DNA of 20,563 nucleotides from DATFRX01 sp035630615 (GTDB taxonomy: Bacteria > Actinomycetota > Actinomycetes > Propionibacteriales > Nocardioidaceae): positions 1-20,563 of the forward strand of contig DASQKI010000015.1 in the NCBI GenBank assembly GCA_035630615.1, given 5' to 3'. A model generated the notes under the pieces. That model ran no database searches. It was not told the DNA's origin and worked only from the letters and a program-made list of their open reading frames with translations. Numbering within the stretch: position 1 is the first letter of the stretch; every line of letters begins with the position of its first letter. Made by a program: the position numbers and the translations under genes. Below, in pieces: positions 11,682 through 19,464 of this stretch.

Positions 11682-14243
11682 GTGCGCCGCAGTTACCTGC
11701 TCTACATCGCGATCGTGGTGATCGTCGCGATGGTGTCGGCGGCGGTCTTCGCGGTCGTCACGGTGCGCCGGTCGTTTCCGCAGGTCGACGGCGAGGTGAG
11801 CGTCGTCGGCCTGAACGAGCCGGTCGAGGTGGTGCGTGATTCGCACGGCATCCCGCAGGTCTACGCCGACAACACGGGTGACCTCTTCTTCGCTCAGGGC
11901 TACGTCCAGGCGCAGGATCGGTTCTACGAGATGGACTTCCGGCGCCATCTGACCGCCGGGCGGTTGGCCGAGTTGGTCGGGGAGGACGCCCTCGAGACCG
12001 ACAAGTTCGTCCGTACCCTCGGCTGGCGCGACGTGGCTCGCCAGGAGATGGAGGAGTTGCGACCGTCGACCCGGCGCTATCTCGAGTCATACGCGGACGG
12101 TGTCAACGCGTACATCGAGGACAAGTCGGCCGGCGAACTGTCGCTCGAGTACACCCTCCTGTCGGTCACCGGACCCGACTATGCGCCGGACCCCTGGACG
12201 CCGGTCGACTCGCTCGCCTGGCTGAAGGCGATGGCGTGGGACCTACGCAGCAACATGGACGACGAGATCGACCGGATGCTCGCCACCCAGACGCTGACGG
12301 CGCCGGAGGTGGAGGAGCTCTATCCGGACTATCCGTATCGTCGGCACGACCCGATCGTGACGGGCGAGGTCCGCAACGGTCGGTTCCGCGCCGACTCCGG
12401 CAGCTCGACCGGGCAGCTTGCGCGACCCGCCCCGAGGTACCGGCTGTCGGCGGACACGATCGACGTGCTGCGCAACATCCAGCAGGTCACGGACCAGATG
12501 CCCGATCTCCTCAGATCTACCGAAGGTCTCGGGTCCAACTCGTGGGTCGTGAGCGGCGACCACACCGAAACGGGCTCGCCGATCCTGGTCAACGATCCGC
12601 ACCTGGCGCCGTCGATGCCCGGCGTTTGGTACCAGATGGGCCTGCACTGCACCGAGGTCACGACCGCCTGCCCGTTTGACGTCTCGGGTTTCACCTTCGC
12701 CGGGATGCCGGGCGTGATCGTCGGGCACAACGACCGGATCGCGTGGGGCCTCACCACGATGTACTCCGACGTCACCGACCTCTACCTGGAGGACGTTGAC
12801 GACGCCGCCGGCACCTACCGCTCCGGGTCGCGGGAGCGCAAGCTGCGCACGCACACGGAGGACATCTATGTCGCCGGCGATGTCGATCCGACGCGGATCA
12901 CGGTGCGCGCGACCCGACACGGTCCCCTGATCTCCGACGTCGACGACGACGCGGCCGACGCCGGCCGGATCGCCGCGGCGGCCACCGCCGGTGACGAAAA
13001 CGACGCCAAGTCCTACGAGGTCGCGCTGCGGTGGACGGCGCTGCAGCCGGGCCGCACGATGGACGCCATCTTCGGGATCAACCAGGCGACCGACTGGGAA
13101 GGGTTCCGTCGGGCCGCCAGACATCTCGACGTGCCGTCGCAAAACCTTGTGTACGCCGACATCGACGGCAACATCGGATACCAGGCGCCGGGACGGGTGC
13201 CGATCCGGCGACTGGGCGACGGCCGCTGGCCGGTTCCCGGGTGGGACTCCCGATACGACTGGCGGCGCGACGTCTCGTTCCGCAAGCTGCCCTGGGTGCT
13301 CAATCCGGACGAGGGATACATCGTGACCGCGAACCAGGCGGTCACGGGCGCCGATTACCCGTACCTGCTGACCAGCGACTCGGCGTATGGCTACCGCAGC
13401 GACCGGATCGAGGAGTTCCTCGACACTGACGATGAGCTCGACGTCGACGACATGACCGCGATCCAAAACGACACCTACAACGCCAACGCGGCTCGGGTCG
13501 TCCCGTACCTCCAGGACATCAAGCTGACCGGCAATTACTACCGCTCCGGCCAACGCCTCATGGCCGGCTGGGACTTCACCCAACCCGCCGACTCGGGAGC
13601 CGCTGCGTACTTCAATGTCGTGTGGCGCGACCTGCTGGCCCTGACCTTTCACGACCAGGTGCCCGAAGACGTGTGGCCGGACGGCGGCGAACGCTGGTTC
13701 GAGGTCGTGTCGAAGATCCTCGACCAGCCCACGAGCGCCTGGTGGGACGACGTCGAGACCGACGAGGTACGGGAGACTCGCGACGACATCTTGCGGCAGG
13801 CCCTGTTGGACGCGCGCGACGACATGACGATGATGCAGGCGCGGGACTCCGACGAGTGGTCATGGGGTCATATCCACGAGCTGACGCTGGAGAACCCGAC
13901 CCTTGGTACGTCCGGCATGGGATTCGTCGAGCGGCTCTTCAACCGCGGGCCGTACGAGGTGGGCGGCGGTGGCGGCACGATCAACGCGACGTCGTGGGAC
14001 GCGTCCGAAGGCTTCGAGGTGACCGCCGCACCATCGATGCGGATGGTCGTCGACCTGTCCGACTTCGACGAGTCGCGCTGGATCCAGCTGAGCGGCGAGT
14101 CGGGGCATGCCTACAACGGCAACTACAGCGACCAGACGTCGATGTGGGTCGACGGCGTGACGCTGCCGTGGGCCTACACGTCGGACGCGGTCCGTGACGC
14201 GAGCGAGCACGAGCTCGTGCTCACGCCAGGCGACCAGTCCTAG
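11682..14243 (+). CDS. Penicillin acylase family Ntn-hydrolase, membrane-anchored
   Basis: The 853-residue protein starts at a GTG (11682) giving MRRSYLLYIAIVVIVAMVSAAVFAVV, an N-terminal signal-anchor. The alpha-subunit region carries VVRDSHGIPQVYADNTGDLFFAQGYVQAQDRFYEMD. The self-processing site is GLG-SNSW with the nucleophile Ser at about 285, followed by ILVNDPHL (301-308). The beta subunit then continues (FAGMPGVIVGHNDRIAWGLT; NATSWDASEGF near the end). The precursor is expected to cleave before S285 to expose the N-terminal nucleophile and hydrolyse amide bonds outside the membrane. Members act on penicillins, acyl-homoserine lactones or other N-acyl amides; the substrate here is unknown. 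Further upstream starts in the same frame would run through the CIRCE region. The last 23 bases overlap the convergent 5-FCL gene. Confidence 0.93.
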   Translation: MRRSYLLYIAIVVIVAMVSAAVFAVVTVRRSFPQVDGEVSVVGLNEPVEVVRDSHGIPQVYADNTGDLFFAQGYVQAQDRFYEMDFRRHLTAGRLAELVGEDALETDKFVRTLGWRDVARQEMEELRPSTRRYLESYADGVNAYIEDKSAGELSLEYTLLSVTGPDYAPDPWTPVDSLAWLKAMAWDLRSNMDDEIDRMLATQTLTAPEVEELYPDYPYRRHDPIVTGEVRNGRFRADSGSSTGQLARPAPRYRLSADTIDVLRNIQQVTDQMPDLLRSTEGLGSNSWVVSGDHTETGSPILVNDPHLAPSMPGVWYQMGLHCTEVTTACPFDVSGFTFAGMPGVIVGHNDRIAWGLTTMYSDVTDLYLEDVDDAAGTYRSGSRERKLRTHTEDIYVAGDVDPTRITVRATRHGPLISDVDDDAADAGRIAAAATAGDENDAKSYEVALRWTALQPGRTMDAIFGINQATDWEGFRRAARHLDVPSQNLVYADIDGNIGYQAPGRVPIRRLGDGRWPVPGWDSRYDWRRDVSFRKLPWVLNPDEGYIVTANQAVTGADYPYLLTSDSAYGYRSDRIEEFLDTDDELDVDDMTAIQNDTYNANAARVVPYLQDIKLTGNYYRSGQRLMAGWDFTQPADSGAAAYFNVVWRDLLALTFHDQVPEDVWPDGGERWFEVVSKILDQPTSAWWDDVETDEVRETRDDILRQALLDARDDMTMMQARDSDEWSWGHIHELTLENPTLGTSGMGFVERLFNRGPYEVGGGGGTINATSWDASEGFEVTAAPSMRMVVDLSDFDESRWIQLSGESGHAYNGNYSDQTSMWVDGVTLPWAYTSDAVRDASEHELVLTPGDQS

Positions 14244-14844
14244 GCCGGATCGGTCGGCGGCCGAACCGCAGGACGCGGGTCGGGGTGACGGCGACCCCAA
14301 CGGGCACGTCGGAGCCCTCGGTCGGGACCGACTCGACGACCTCATGGTCGTAGACGAGGATCGCGCGGGGCGTGTCGGCGTCGACGTGCAGCAGCGCCCG
14401 GTCGTAGCAACCGGCCCCGCGTCCCAGCCGGGCACCGGTCACGTCGACCGCGAGGCCCGGGCACAGCACGAGGTCGGCCTCGCCGATCGCCTCGACGCCG
14501 AGGCGCGGACCGGATGGCTCTTGGAGCCCCATCTTCGCGGTCTCGAGCGCGTCGAGGTTGGTCACGACCGACCAATCGAGATCGAGGTCGGGCGTCACGA
14601 CGGGCAGCAGCACGCGGTGCCCCGATTTGAGCAGGGCGTCGAGAAGCGGTCGGGTGCCGGGCTCGCCGTCGATGGCGTAGTAGGCCGCTACAGTCTTGGC
14701 GTCAGCGAGCTCGGTGAGGGAGAGGACCTGCGCCGCGAGGTGATCGGCGTCGGCCTCGACCCGGTCCGACGGCAGCGCCTCCCGGACGTCGAGGATCCTC
14801 CGCCGCATCGTCTGCTTCGCCGCCGCGACATCCTCGAACTGCAC
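14221..14844 (-). CDS. 5-formyltetrahydrofolate cyclo-ligase
   Basis: The 207-residue protein matches the 5-FCL (MTHFS) family: KQTMRRRILDVREALP at the N-terminus, YYAIDGEPGTRPLLDALLKSGHRVLLP in the middle (about 55-81) and the ATP/folate-binding motif RLGRGAGCYDRAL at about 139-151, where families usually show GxGYYDR. It converts 5-formyl-THF to 5,10-methenyl-THF with ATP, a folate salvage step. A GTG at 14842-14844 is the first start in frame; no strong ribosome binding site is visible. The gene is divergent from the UGPase and converges on the penicillin acylase with a 23-base overlap. Its placement matches Rv0992c next to the UDP-glucose pyrophosphorylase in mycobacteria. Confidence 0.92.
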   Translation of the reverse strand: MQFEDVAAAKQTMRRRILDVREALPSDRVEADADHLAAQVLSLTELADAKTVAAYYAIDGEPGTRPLLDALLKSGHRVLLPVVTPDLDLDWSVVTNLDALETAKMGLQEPSGPRLGVEAIGEADLVLCPGLAVDVTGARLGRGAGCYDRALLHVDADTPRAILVYDHEVVESVPTEGSDVPVGVAVTPTRVLRFGRRPIRPRTGRLA

Positions 14845-14932
14845 CCGTTCAGGCTAGCGGCCGGCGCGACCGGGGCACCGCGCGTCTCACCGTCGCGACG
14901 GAGCCAACCGCGGCTCGCCTACGATGCCTCGC

Positions 14933-16312
14933 ATGAGTGAGCAGGGGCTGCGGCTCGCCCGCGAGGCGATGGAAGCGGCCGGGGTGCACCCTCGGGCGAT
15001 CGATGTGTTCACGCACTACTACCGCGAGCTGGAGCGGGGTGCGACCGGCCTGATCGCCGAGGCGGACATCGAGCCGCTCACCGACCTGCCCCGGACGTCC
15101 GACATCGACGTCTCGTCCGAGGACGCGCGAAACGCCCTGTCGAGGACGGCGGTCCTGAAGCTCAACGGCGGCCTCGGCACCTCGATGGGCATGGACCGCG
15201 CCAAGTCGTTGCTGTCGGTCCGCGACGGACTCACCTTCCTGGACATCATCGTCGGCCAGGTCATGCATCTGCGGGAGCAGTACGACGTACGTTTGCCGCT
15301 GCTGTTCATGAACAGCTTCCGTACTCGCGACGACACCCTGGCCGCCCTGAAGGCGTACCCCGACCTGTCGGTCCACGGCCTCCCGCTCGACTTCGTCCAA
15401 AACCGCGAGCCGAAGCTGCGTGCCGACGACCTGACGCCGGTCGAGTGGCCGGCCGACCCCGAGCTGCAGTGGTGTCCGCCAGGGCACGGCGACCTCTACA
15501 CCGCGCTCGAGGTCTCCAAGGTGCTCCAGGAGCTGATCGACGCCGGGTTTCGCTATGCCACGGTGTCCAACTCCGACAACCTCGGAGTGGTGCCCGATCC
15601 GGCGATCGCGGGCTGGTTCGCGGCCAGCGGCGCACCGTATGCGGCGGAGGTCGCCCGCCGTACCCCCTCCGATCGCAAGGGCGGTCACCTCGCGGTGCGA
15701 CGCAGCGACGGCCAGCTCATCCTGCGTGAGGGCGCGCAGACGGCCGAAGAGGATCGAGACGCCTTCGCCGACGAGAAGCGCCATGCCTACTTCCACACCA
15801 ACAACCTGTGGTTCGACCTCTGGGTGCTCGCGGACACGCTCCGGGCGCGGCAGGGTGTGCTCGGCCTGCCGCTTATCCGCAACCTCAAGACGGTCGACCC
15901 GGCCGATCCGACGTCGCCGAAGGTCGTGCAGATCGAGACCGCGATGGGCGCGGCGATCGAGGTGTTTCCGGGCGCGACGGCGCTCGAGGTGGAGCGATCC
16001 CGGTTCCTGCCGGTCAAGACGACCAACGACCTGCTGCTCTTGCGGTCGGACCTCTACGACCTGCGACCGGACTTCCAGCTTGTACGCACGACCGAGCGGA
16101 CGCCCGTGGTCGAGCTCGACCCGGCGTATTACAAGACGATCGACGCGTTCGCCGGACGCTTCCCGGCCGGCGTACCGGCGCTGCGCGAGGCCGAATCGCT
16201 GACGGTCCGGGGCGATTGGACCTTCGGGGCCGACGTTCGGGTCGTCGGCGCGGCCGTCCTCGACGACGCCGGCACCCCCGAACGCATCGCTGACGGCACC
16301 GTCCTTTCCTGA
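14933..16312 (+). CDS. UTP-glucose-1-phosphate uridylyltransferase, eukaryotic UDPGP type
   Basis: The 459-residue enzyme makes UDP-glucose from UTP and glucose-1-phosphate. It carries LKLNGGLGTSMG at 75-86 with K91 nearby (nucleotide-binding loop), PPGHGDLYTAL from about 182, SNSDNLG, and NNLWFDL later. These are the signatures of the UDPGP/UGP family of eukaryotes and some actinobacteria, not of the short bacterial GalU family. The C-terminus has the beta-helix-like LTVRGDWTFGADVRVVGAAVL. I chose the ATG at 14933 (MSEQGLRLAREAM) over that at 14924, as homologues begin there; neither has a clear ribosome binding site. It occupies the galU position of the mycobacterial cluster. UDP-glucose feeds polysaccharide, glycolipid and trehalose synthesis. 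Confidence 0.93.
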   Translation: MSEQGLRLAREAMEAAGVHPRAIDVFTHYYRELERGATGLIAEADIEPLTDLPRTSDIDVSSEDARNALSRTAVLKLNGGLGTSMGMDRAKSLLSVRDGLTFLDIIVGQVMHLREQYDVRLPLLFMNSFRTRDDTLAALKAYPDLSVHGLPLDFVQNREPKLRADDLTPVEWPADPELQWCPPGHGDLYTALEVSKVLQELIDAGFRYATVSNSDNLGVVPDPAIAGWFAASGAPYAAEVARRTPSDRKGGHLAVRRSDGQLILREGAQTAEEDRDAFADEKRHAYFHTNNLWFDLWVLADTLRARQGVLGLPLIRNLKTVDPADPTSPKVVQIETAMGAAIEVFPGATALEVERSRFLPVKTTNDLLLLRSDLYDLRPDFQLVRTTERTPVVELDPAYYKTIDAFAGRFPAGVPALREAESLTVRGDWTFGADVRVVGAAVLDDAGTPERIADGTVLS

Positions 16313-16313
16313 C

Positions 16314-16408
16314 GCCGATCCGTCACTTGTGGCTTCACCATCCGCCGCTTGTGGTCCACTGATCCGCCACTTGTGGTGCGGATGGTAAGCCACAAGAGCC
16401 GGATCGGC
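16314..16408. repeat. Three 22-bp-spaced direct repeats plus inverted copy; long imperfect stem
   Basis: Sixteen-base copies GATCCGTCACTTGTGG (16317-16332), CATCCGCCGCTTGTGG (16339-16354) and GATCCGCCACTTGTGG (16361-16376) start exactly 22 bases apart. An inverted copy lies at 16390-16405 (CCACAAGAGCCGGATC). The ends also pair: GCCGATCCG/CGGATCGGC (16314-16322 with 16400-16408), CTTGTGGCTT/AAGCCACAAG (16326-16335 with 16387-16396), and ACCATCCGC/GCGGATGGT (16337-16345 with 16378-16386). It lies between the UGPase stop and the moeA start, so it may terminate one and regulate the other. Confidence 0.85.
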
Positions 16409-16429
16409 TGCACGCCGTAGGCTGCTGTC

Positions 16430-17680
16430 ATGGACGCACACTCTGCGACCGGCACGGGGCTTCGATCCGTCGATGAGCAGCTGCGTCGGGTGCTCGACGC
16501 GCTGGCGCCACTCTCGCCCTACGACCAACCCCTGCTCGAGGCGACCGGCCTGCCGATCTGCGAGGACATCACCTCGCCGATCGACCTGCCCCTGTTTACC
16601 AACTCGGCGATGGACGGCTACGCCGTTCGCTATGCCGATGTCGCCGAGGCGAGCGACGAGCGGCCCATCCATCTTCCGGTCGTCGGGGAAGCCGCCGCGG
16701 GTACGTCCAAGCCGTACGCACTCGCTCCGGGCGCGGCGATGCGGATCATGACCGGCGCGCCGCTGCCCTCGGGCGCCGACTGCGTCGTACCCGTCGAGGT
16801 CACCGACGACGGTCGCGCCGAGGTTCAGATCTACGGTCGCCCGCGGCCGGATCAACACGTCCGGTTCGCCGGCGAGGACATCCGGTCGGGCGACGTCGTG
16901 CTGCGGGAGGGCGCCATCCTCGATGCCCGTGAGACCGGGCTGATCGCGGCCGTCGGGCGCTCCCAAGTACGGGCTCGCCCCCGACCACGGGTCGTCGTCA
17001 TCTCCACGGGCAGCGAGCTGCGCGAACCCGGCACCGGCTTGGACTTCGACTCGATCTACGACTCCAACAGCTACATGCTGGCCGCCGCCGCGAAGGCCGC
17101 CGGCGCCATCGCGTACCGCGTCGGCATCGTGTCCGACCAGCAGCAGGAGTTCTCCGACGCGCTGTCCGACCAGCTCGTCCGCGCCGATCTCGTCGTGACC
17201 AGCGGTGGAGTCAGCAAGGGCGACTACGACGTCGTCAAGGACGTGCTCAGCCGGCTCGGGACGGTGGAGTTCGTCGAGGTCGCGATGCAGCCGGGCAAGC
17301 CTCAGGGGTTCGGCTACGTCGGCGAGGACGAGACGCCGATCTTCACGCTTCCGGGCAACTCGGTCTCGGCGTTCGTGTCGTTCGAGGTCTTCGTCGTGCC
17401 AGCGCTGCGGCGCATGATGGGGCGGATGCCCTACCGTCGCCCGCTCGTCCGTGCCTTGCTCACCGAGGAGGTCGCGACTCCCGGCAACCGACGCAAGTAC
17501 GTTCGGGCGCAGTTCGAGGTCACCGCGCGTGGCGCGACCGTGACCCCGGTGGGGGCCCAGAGCTCCCATCTGATCGGTAGCCTGGCGCACGCCAACTGCC
17601 TGATCGTCGTGCCCGAAGAGACCACGTCGTTGCGCGCCGACCAGACGGTCAACGCGATGGTGCTGGACCGCACGTTCTGA
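16430..17680 (+). CDS. moeA: MoeA / gephyrin-like protein Glp (molybdopterin molybdotransferase)
   Basis: The 416-residue protein contains the MoeA motifs in order: TNSAMDGYAVR (57-67), IMTGAPLPSGADCVVPVE (106-123), STGSEL (192-197), TSGGVSKGDYDVVKD (257-271), PGKPQGFG (288-295) and LPGNSVSAFVSFEVF (307-321). MoeA inserts molybdate into adenylated molybdopterin. At this locus (UGPase - moeA - rimJ - glpR) the protein also corresponds to actinobacterial Glp, reported in corynebacteria as a divisome partner of FtsZ and of the membrane receptor GlpR. The sequence does not reveal which role dominates; adjacent moaC and moaB support a cofactor role, and glpR downstream a division role. The ATG start is at 16430, and the repeat array lies just upstream. 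Confidence 0.95.
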   Translation: MDAHSATGTGLRSVDEQLRRVLDALAPLSPYDQPLLEATGLPICEDITSPIDLPLFTNSAMDGYAVRYADVAEASDERPIHLPVVGEAAAGTSKPYALAPGAAMRIMTGAPLPSGADCVVPVEVTDDGRAEVQIYGRPRPDQHVRFAGEDIRSGDVVLREGAILDARETGLIAAVGRSQVRARPRPRVVVISTGSELREPGTGLDFDSIYDSNSYMLAAAAKAAGAIAYRVGIVSDQQQEFSDALSDQLVRADLVVTSGGVSKGDYDVVKDVLSRLGTVEFVEVAMQPGKPQGFGYVGEDETPIFTLPGNSVSAFVSFEVFVVPALRRMMGRMPYRRPLVRALLTEEVATPGNRRKYVRAQFEVTARGATVTPVGAQSSHLIGSLAHANCLIVVPEETTSLRADQTVNAMVLDRTF

Positions 17681-17691
17681 GGTCGCCGACC

Positions 17692-18183
17692 ATGACCAAA
17701 CCCGACCCGCAGCAGCAGCTGACCCACGTCGACGAGCACGGCGCGGCGCGCATGGTCGACGTCTCCGACAAGGCCGCCACGCACCGATCGGCGACCGCGC
17801 GCGGTCGGGTCGTCGTCGCGCCGGAGACCGCCGACCTCTTGCGACGCGGTGAGACGCCGAAGGGCGACGTCCTCGCGGTCGCGCGCGTCGCCGGCATCAT
17901 GGCCGCGAAGCGGACGCCCGATCTGGTGCCGCTGTGTCATCCCCTCGCGATCAGCGGCGTCAGTGTCGATCTCGAGGTCTCCGACGGCGCCGTCGACATC
18001 GCGGCGACGGTGCGGACGACCGACCGCACCGGCGTCGAGATGGAAGCGCTGACCGCGGTGTCGGTCGCGGCGTTGACGGTGTACGACATGATCAAGGCCG
18101 TCGACAAGCACGCGACGATCACCGACGTACGCGTGGAGCGCAAGTCCGGCGGCAAGAGTGGCGATTGGTCGAGGAGCGACTGA
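17692..18183 (+). CDS. moaC: Cyclic pyranopterin monophosphate synthase MoaC
   Basis: The 163-residue protein includes HVDEHGAARMVDVSDKAATHRSA at the N-terminus, GETPKGDVLAVARVAGIMAAK (catalytic Lys expected at 57), VPLCHPL (79-85) and RTGVEMEALTAVSVAALTVYDMIKAVDK (112-139), with D132 and K135 matching the E. coli active-site Asp and Lys. MoaC completes the conversion of GTP to cPMP in molybdenum cofactor synthesis together with MoaA, which is not in the window. The start ATG lies 11 bases after the moeA stop, and the next gene starts four bases after its own stop, so it is part of an operon. Confidence 0.96.
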   Translation: MTKPDPQQQLTHVDEHGAARMVDVSDKAATHRSATARGRVVVAPETADLLRRGETPKGDVLAVARVAGIMAAKRTPDLVPLCHPLAISGVSVDLEVSDGAVDIAATVRTTDRTGVEMEALTAVSVAALTVYDMIKAVDKHATITDVRVERKSGGKSGDWSRSD

Positions 18184-18187
18184 GCAG

Positions 18188-18703
18188 ATGACCCCAGGCG
18201 GACCCCGGCCGCGCGCCGTGGTCATCACCGCGTCCAACCGAGCCGCGGCAGGTGTCTACGCCGACACCGGTGGCCCGTTGATCGTCGACGCTCTACGCGA
18301 GTGGGGCTTCGAGGTCAGCGACCCGCTCGTGGTGCCGGACGGCGAGCCGGTCGAGCAGGCGCTGCGCGACGCCGTCGGTGACGAGGCCGCCGCCATCGTG
18401 ACGACCGGCGGCACCGGCGTCAGCCCGACCGACCAGACGCCCGAACGCACCCGCGCGGTTCTGGCATACGAGATCCCCGGCCTCGCCGAGGCGATCCGGG
18501 CCTATGGCGTCGCCCAAGGCGTGCCGACGGCGGCGCTGTCCCGCGGCGTAGCCGGAGTGGCCGGCCGGACCGTGATCGTCAACCTGCCCGGCTCTCGCGG
18601 CGGCGTCCGCGACGGGCTGACCGTGCTGCGTGACGTGTTATCCCATGCCGTCGACCAGGTGCGGGGCGGCGACCACCCACGGGCCGAAGGGAGTGGGTCC
18701 TGA
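18188..18703 (+). CDS. MogA/MoaB family molybdenum cofactor biosynthesis protein
   Basis: The 171-residue protein carries VVITASNRAAAGVYADTGGP at 11-30, the pterin-binding TTGGTGVSPTDQTPE at 72-86 (D82 is the usual catalytic Asp) and VAGRTVIVNLPGSRGGV at 124-140. This family adenylates molybdopterin before molybdate insertion by MoeA. MogA and MoaB cannot be separated with certainty here. The ATG at 18188 is four bases after the moaC stop; the longer frame begins inside moaC and lacks homology. The stop TGA overlaps the likely CTG start of the acetyltransferase. Confidence 0.93.
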   Translation: MTPGGPRPRAVVITASNRAAAGVYADTGGPLIVDALREWGFEVSDPLVVPDGEPVEQALRDAVGDEAAAIVTTGGTGVSPTDQTPERTRAVLAYEIPGLAEAIRAYGVAQGVPTAALSRGVAGVAGRTVIVNLPGSRGGVRDGLTVLRDVLSHAVDQVRGGDHPRAEGSGS

Positions 18704-19305
18704 CGCGCGGCTGGCCGGCGGTCTTGTCCCACGATCGGATCACCGTTCGGCCGATCCGACGGCGAGACGCTGGCGCGTGGCGGGCGGTGCGGTCCCGCAA
18801 CACCGAGTGGCTACGCCGCTGGGAGGCCACGCTCCCACCGAATTCGGCGCCGCCGCCCCCGACCTTCCCCGGCATGGTGCGCGAGGCCCGCCGGCAGGCC
18901 CGACGCGGACTCGGTCTGCCGTTTGTGGTCACCTACGACAAGCGCCTGGTCGGCCAGGTGACCGTCACCGGGATCACGTGGGGGTCGGCCCGCTGGGGCC
19001 AGGTCGGATACTGGGTCGACCGCGCCGTCGCGGGCCGCGGCATCACTCCGATCGCGGTCGCGCTCGTGGTCGACCACTGTTTCTTCGTGCTCGGCCTGCA
19101 CCGCATGGAGGTGGCGGTCCGACCCGAAAACACGGCCTCGCTGCGCGTCGCCGAAAAGCTCGGCTTCCGCCGCGAGGGGGCAGCGCCGCGCTATCTCCAC
19201 ATCGACGGCGGCTGGCGCGATCACGTGCTGTTTGGGCTGACCGTCGAAGAGGTCGGCGGCGGCCTGCTGGCGCGGTACCTCGCGGGGCGGGAGCCGTCCG
19301 CGTGA
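18700..19305 (+). CDS. GNAT family N-acetyltransferase, RimJ/RimL-like
   Basis: The protein is about 201 residues. It includes ITVRPIRRRDAGAWRAVRSRN near the N-terminus, then GQVTVTGITWGSARWGQVGYWVDRAVAGRGITPIAV, the acetyl-CoA pyrophosphate-binding loop (R/Q-x-x-G-x-G/A pattern), and HRMEVAVRPENTASLRVAEKLGFRREG, typical of RimJ-type protein N-acetyltransferases. No ATG or GTG lies in frame. A CTG at 18700-18702, overlapping the moaB TGA, has GGGAG six bases upstream, and it keeps the conserved WPAVL segment. The conventional alternative is a TTG at 18724. It corresponds to rimJ (Rv0995) between moeA1 and the GlpR gene in mycobacteria. The acetylated target is unknown. Confidence 0.9.
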   Translation: MTRGWPAVLSHDRITVRPIRRRDAGAWRAVRSRNTEWLRRWEATLPPNSAPPPPTFPGMVREARRQARRGLGLPFVVTYDKRLVGQVTVTGITWGSARWGQVGYWVDRAVAGRGITPIAVALVVDHCFFVLGLHRMEVAVRPENTASLRVAEKLGFRREGAAPRYLHIDGGWRDHVLFGLTVEEVGGGLLARYLAGREPSA

Positions 19306-19464
19306 GATCCGACTTAGGGTGTGTATCGGGTGGGCCACCGACGCTCAGCCGGACCTCACGGCTAGTGTGCTGGGGCCGGATCGTCACATCAGTCACACGA
19401 GTGTTCTGGCGACACACCGGCTGGGTGCGGGCCCTGAGGGTACGTCTGCGCCTACGGTTCCCCT

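Noticed and set aside
12243..13652. A 469-codon minus-strand frame inside the penicillin acylase gene
   Set aside because: Shadow frame; the sense strand encodes the Ntn-hydrolase motifs throughout.
16314..16408. CRISPR array
   Set aside because: Only three imperfect direct copies with 6-base spacers plus an inverted copy; no cas genes; the structure is palindromic.
14849..17590. A 913-codon open frame on the minus strand opposite UGPase and moeA
   Set aside because: It is antisense to two well-supported genes, has an Arg/Val/Gly/Asp composition typical of GC-rich shadow frames, and has no recognisable domain.
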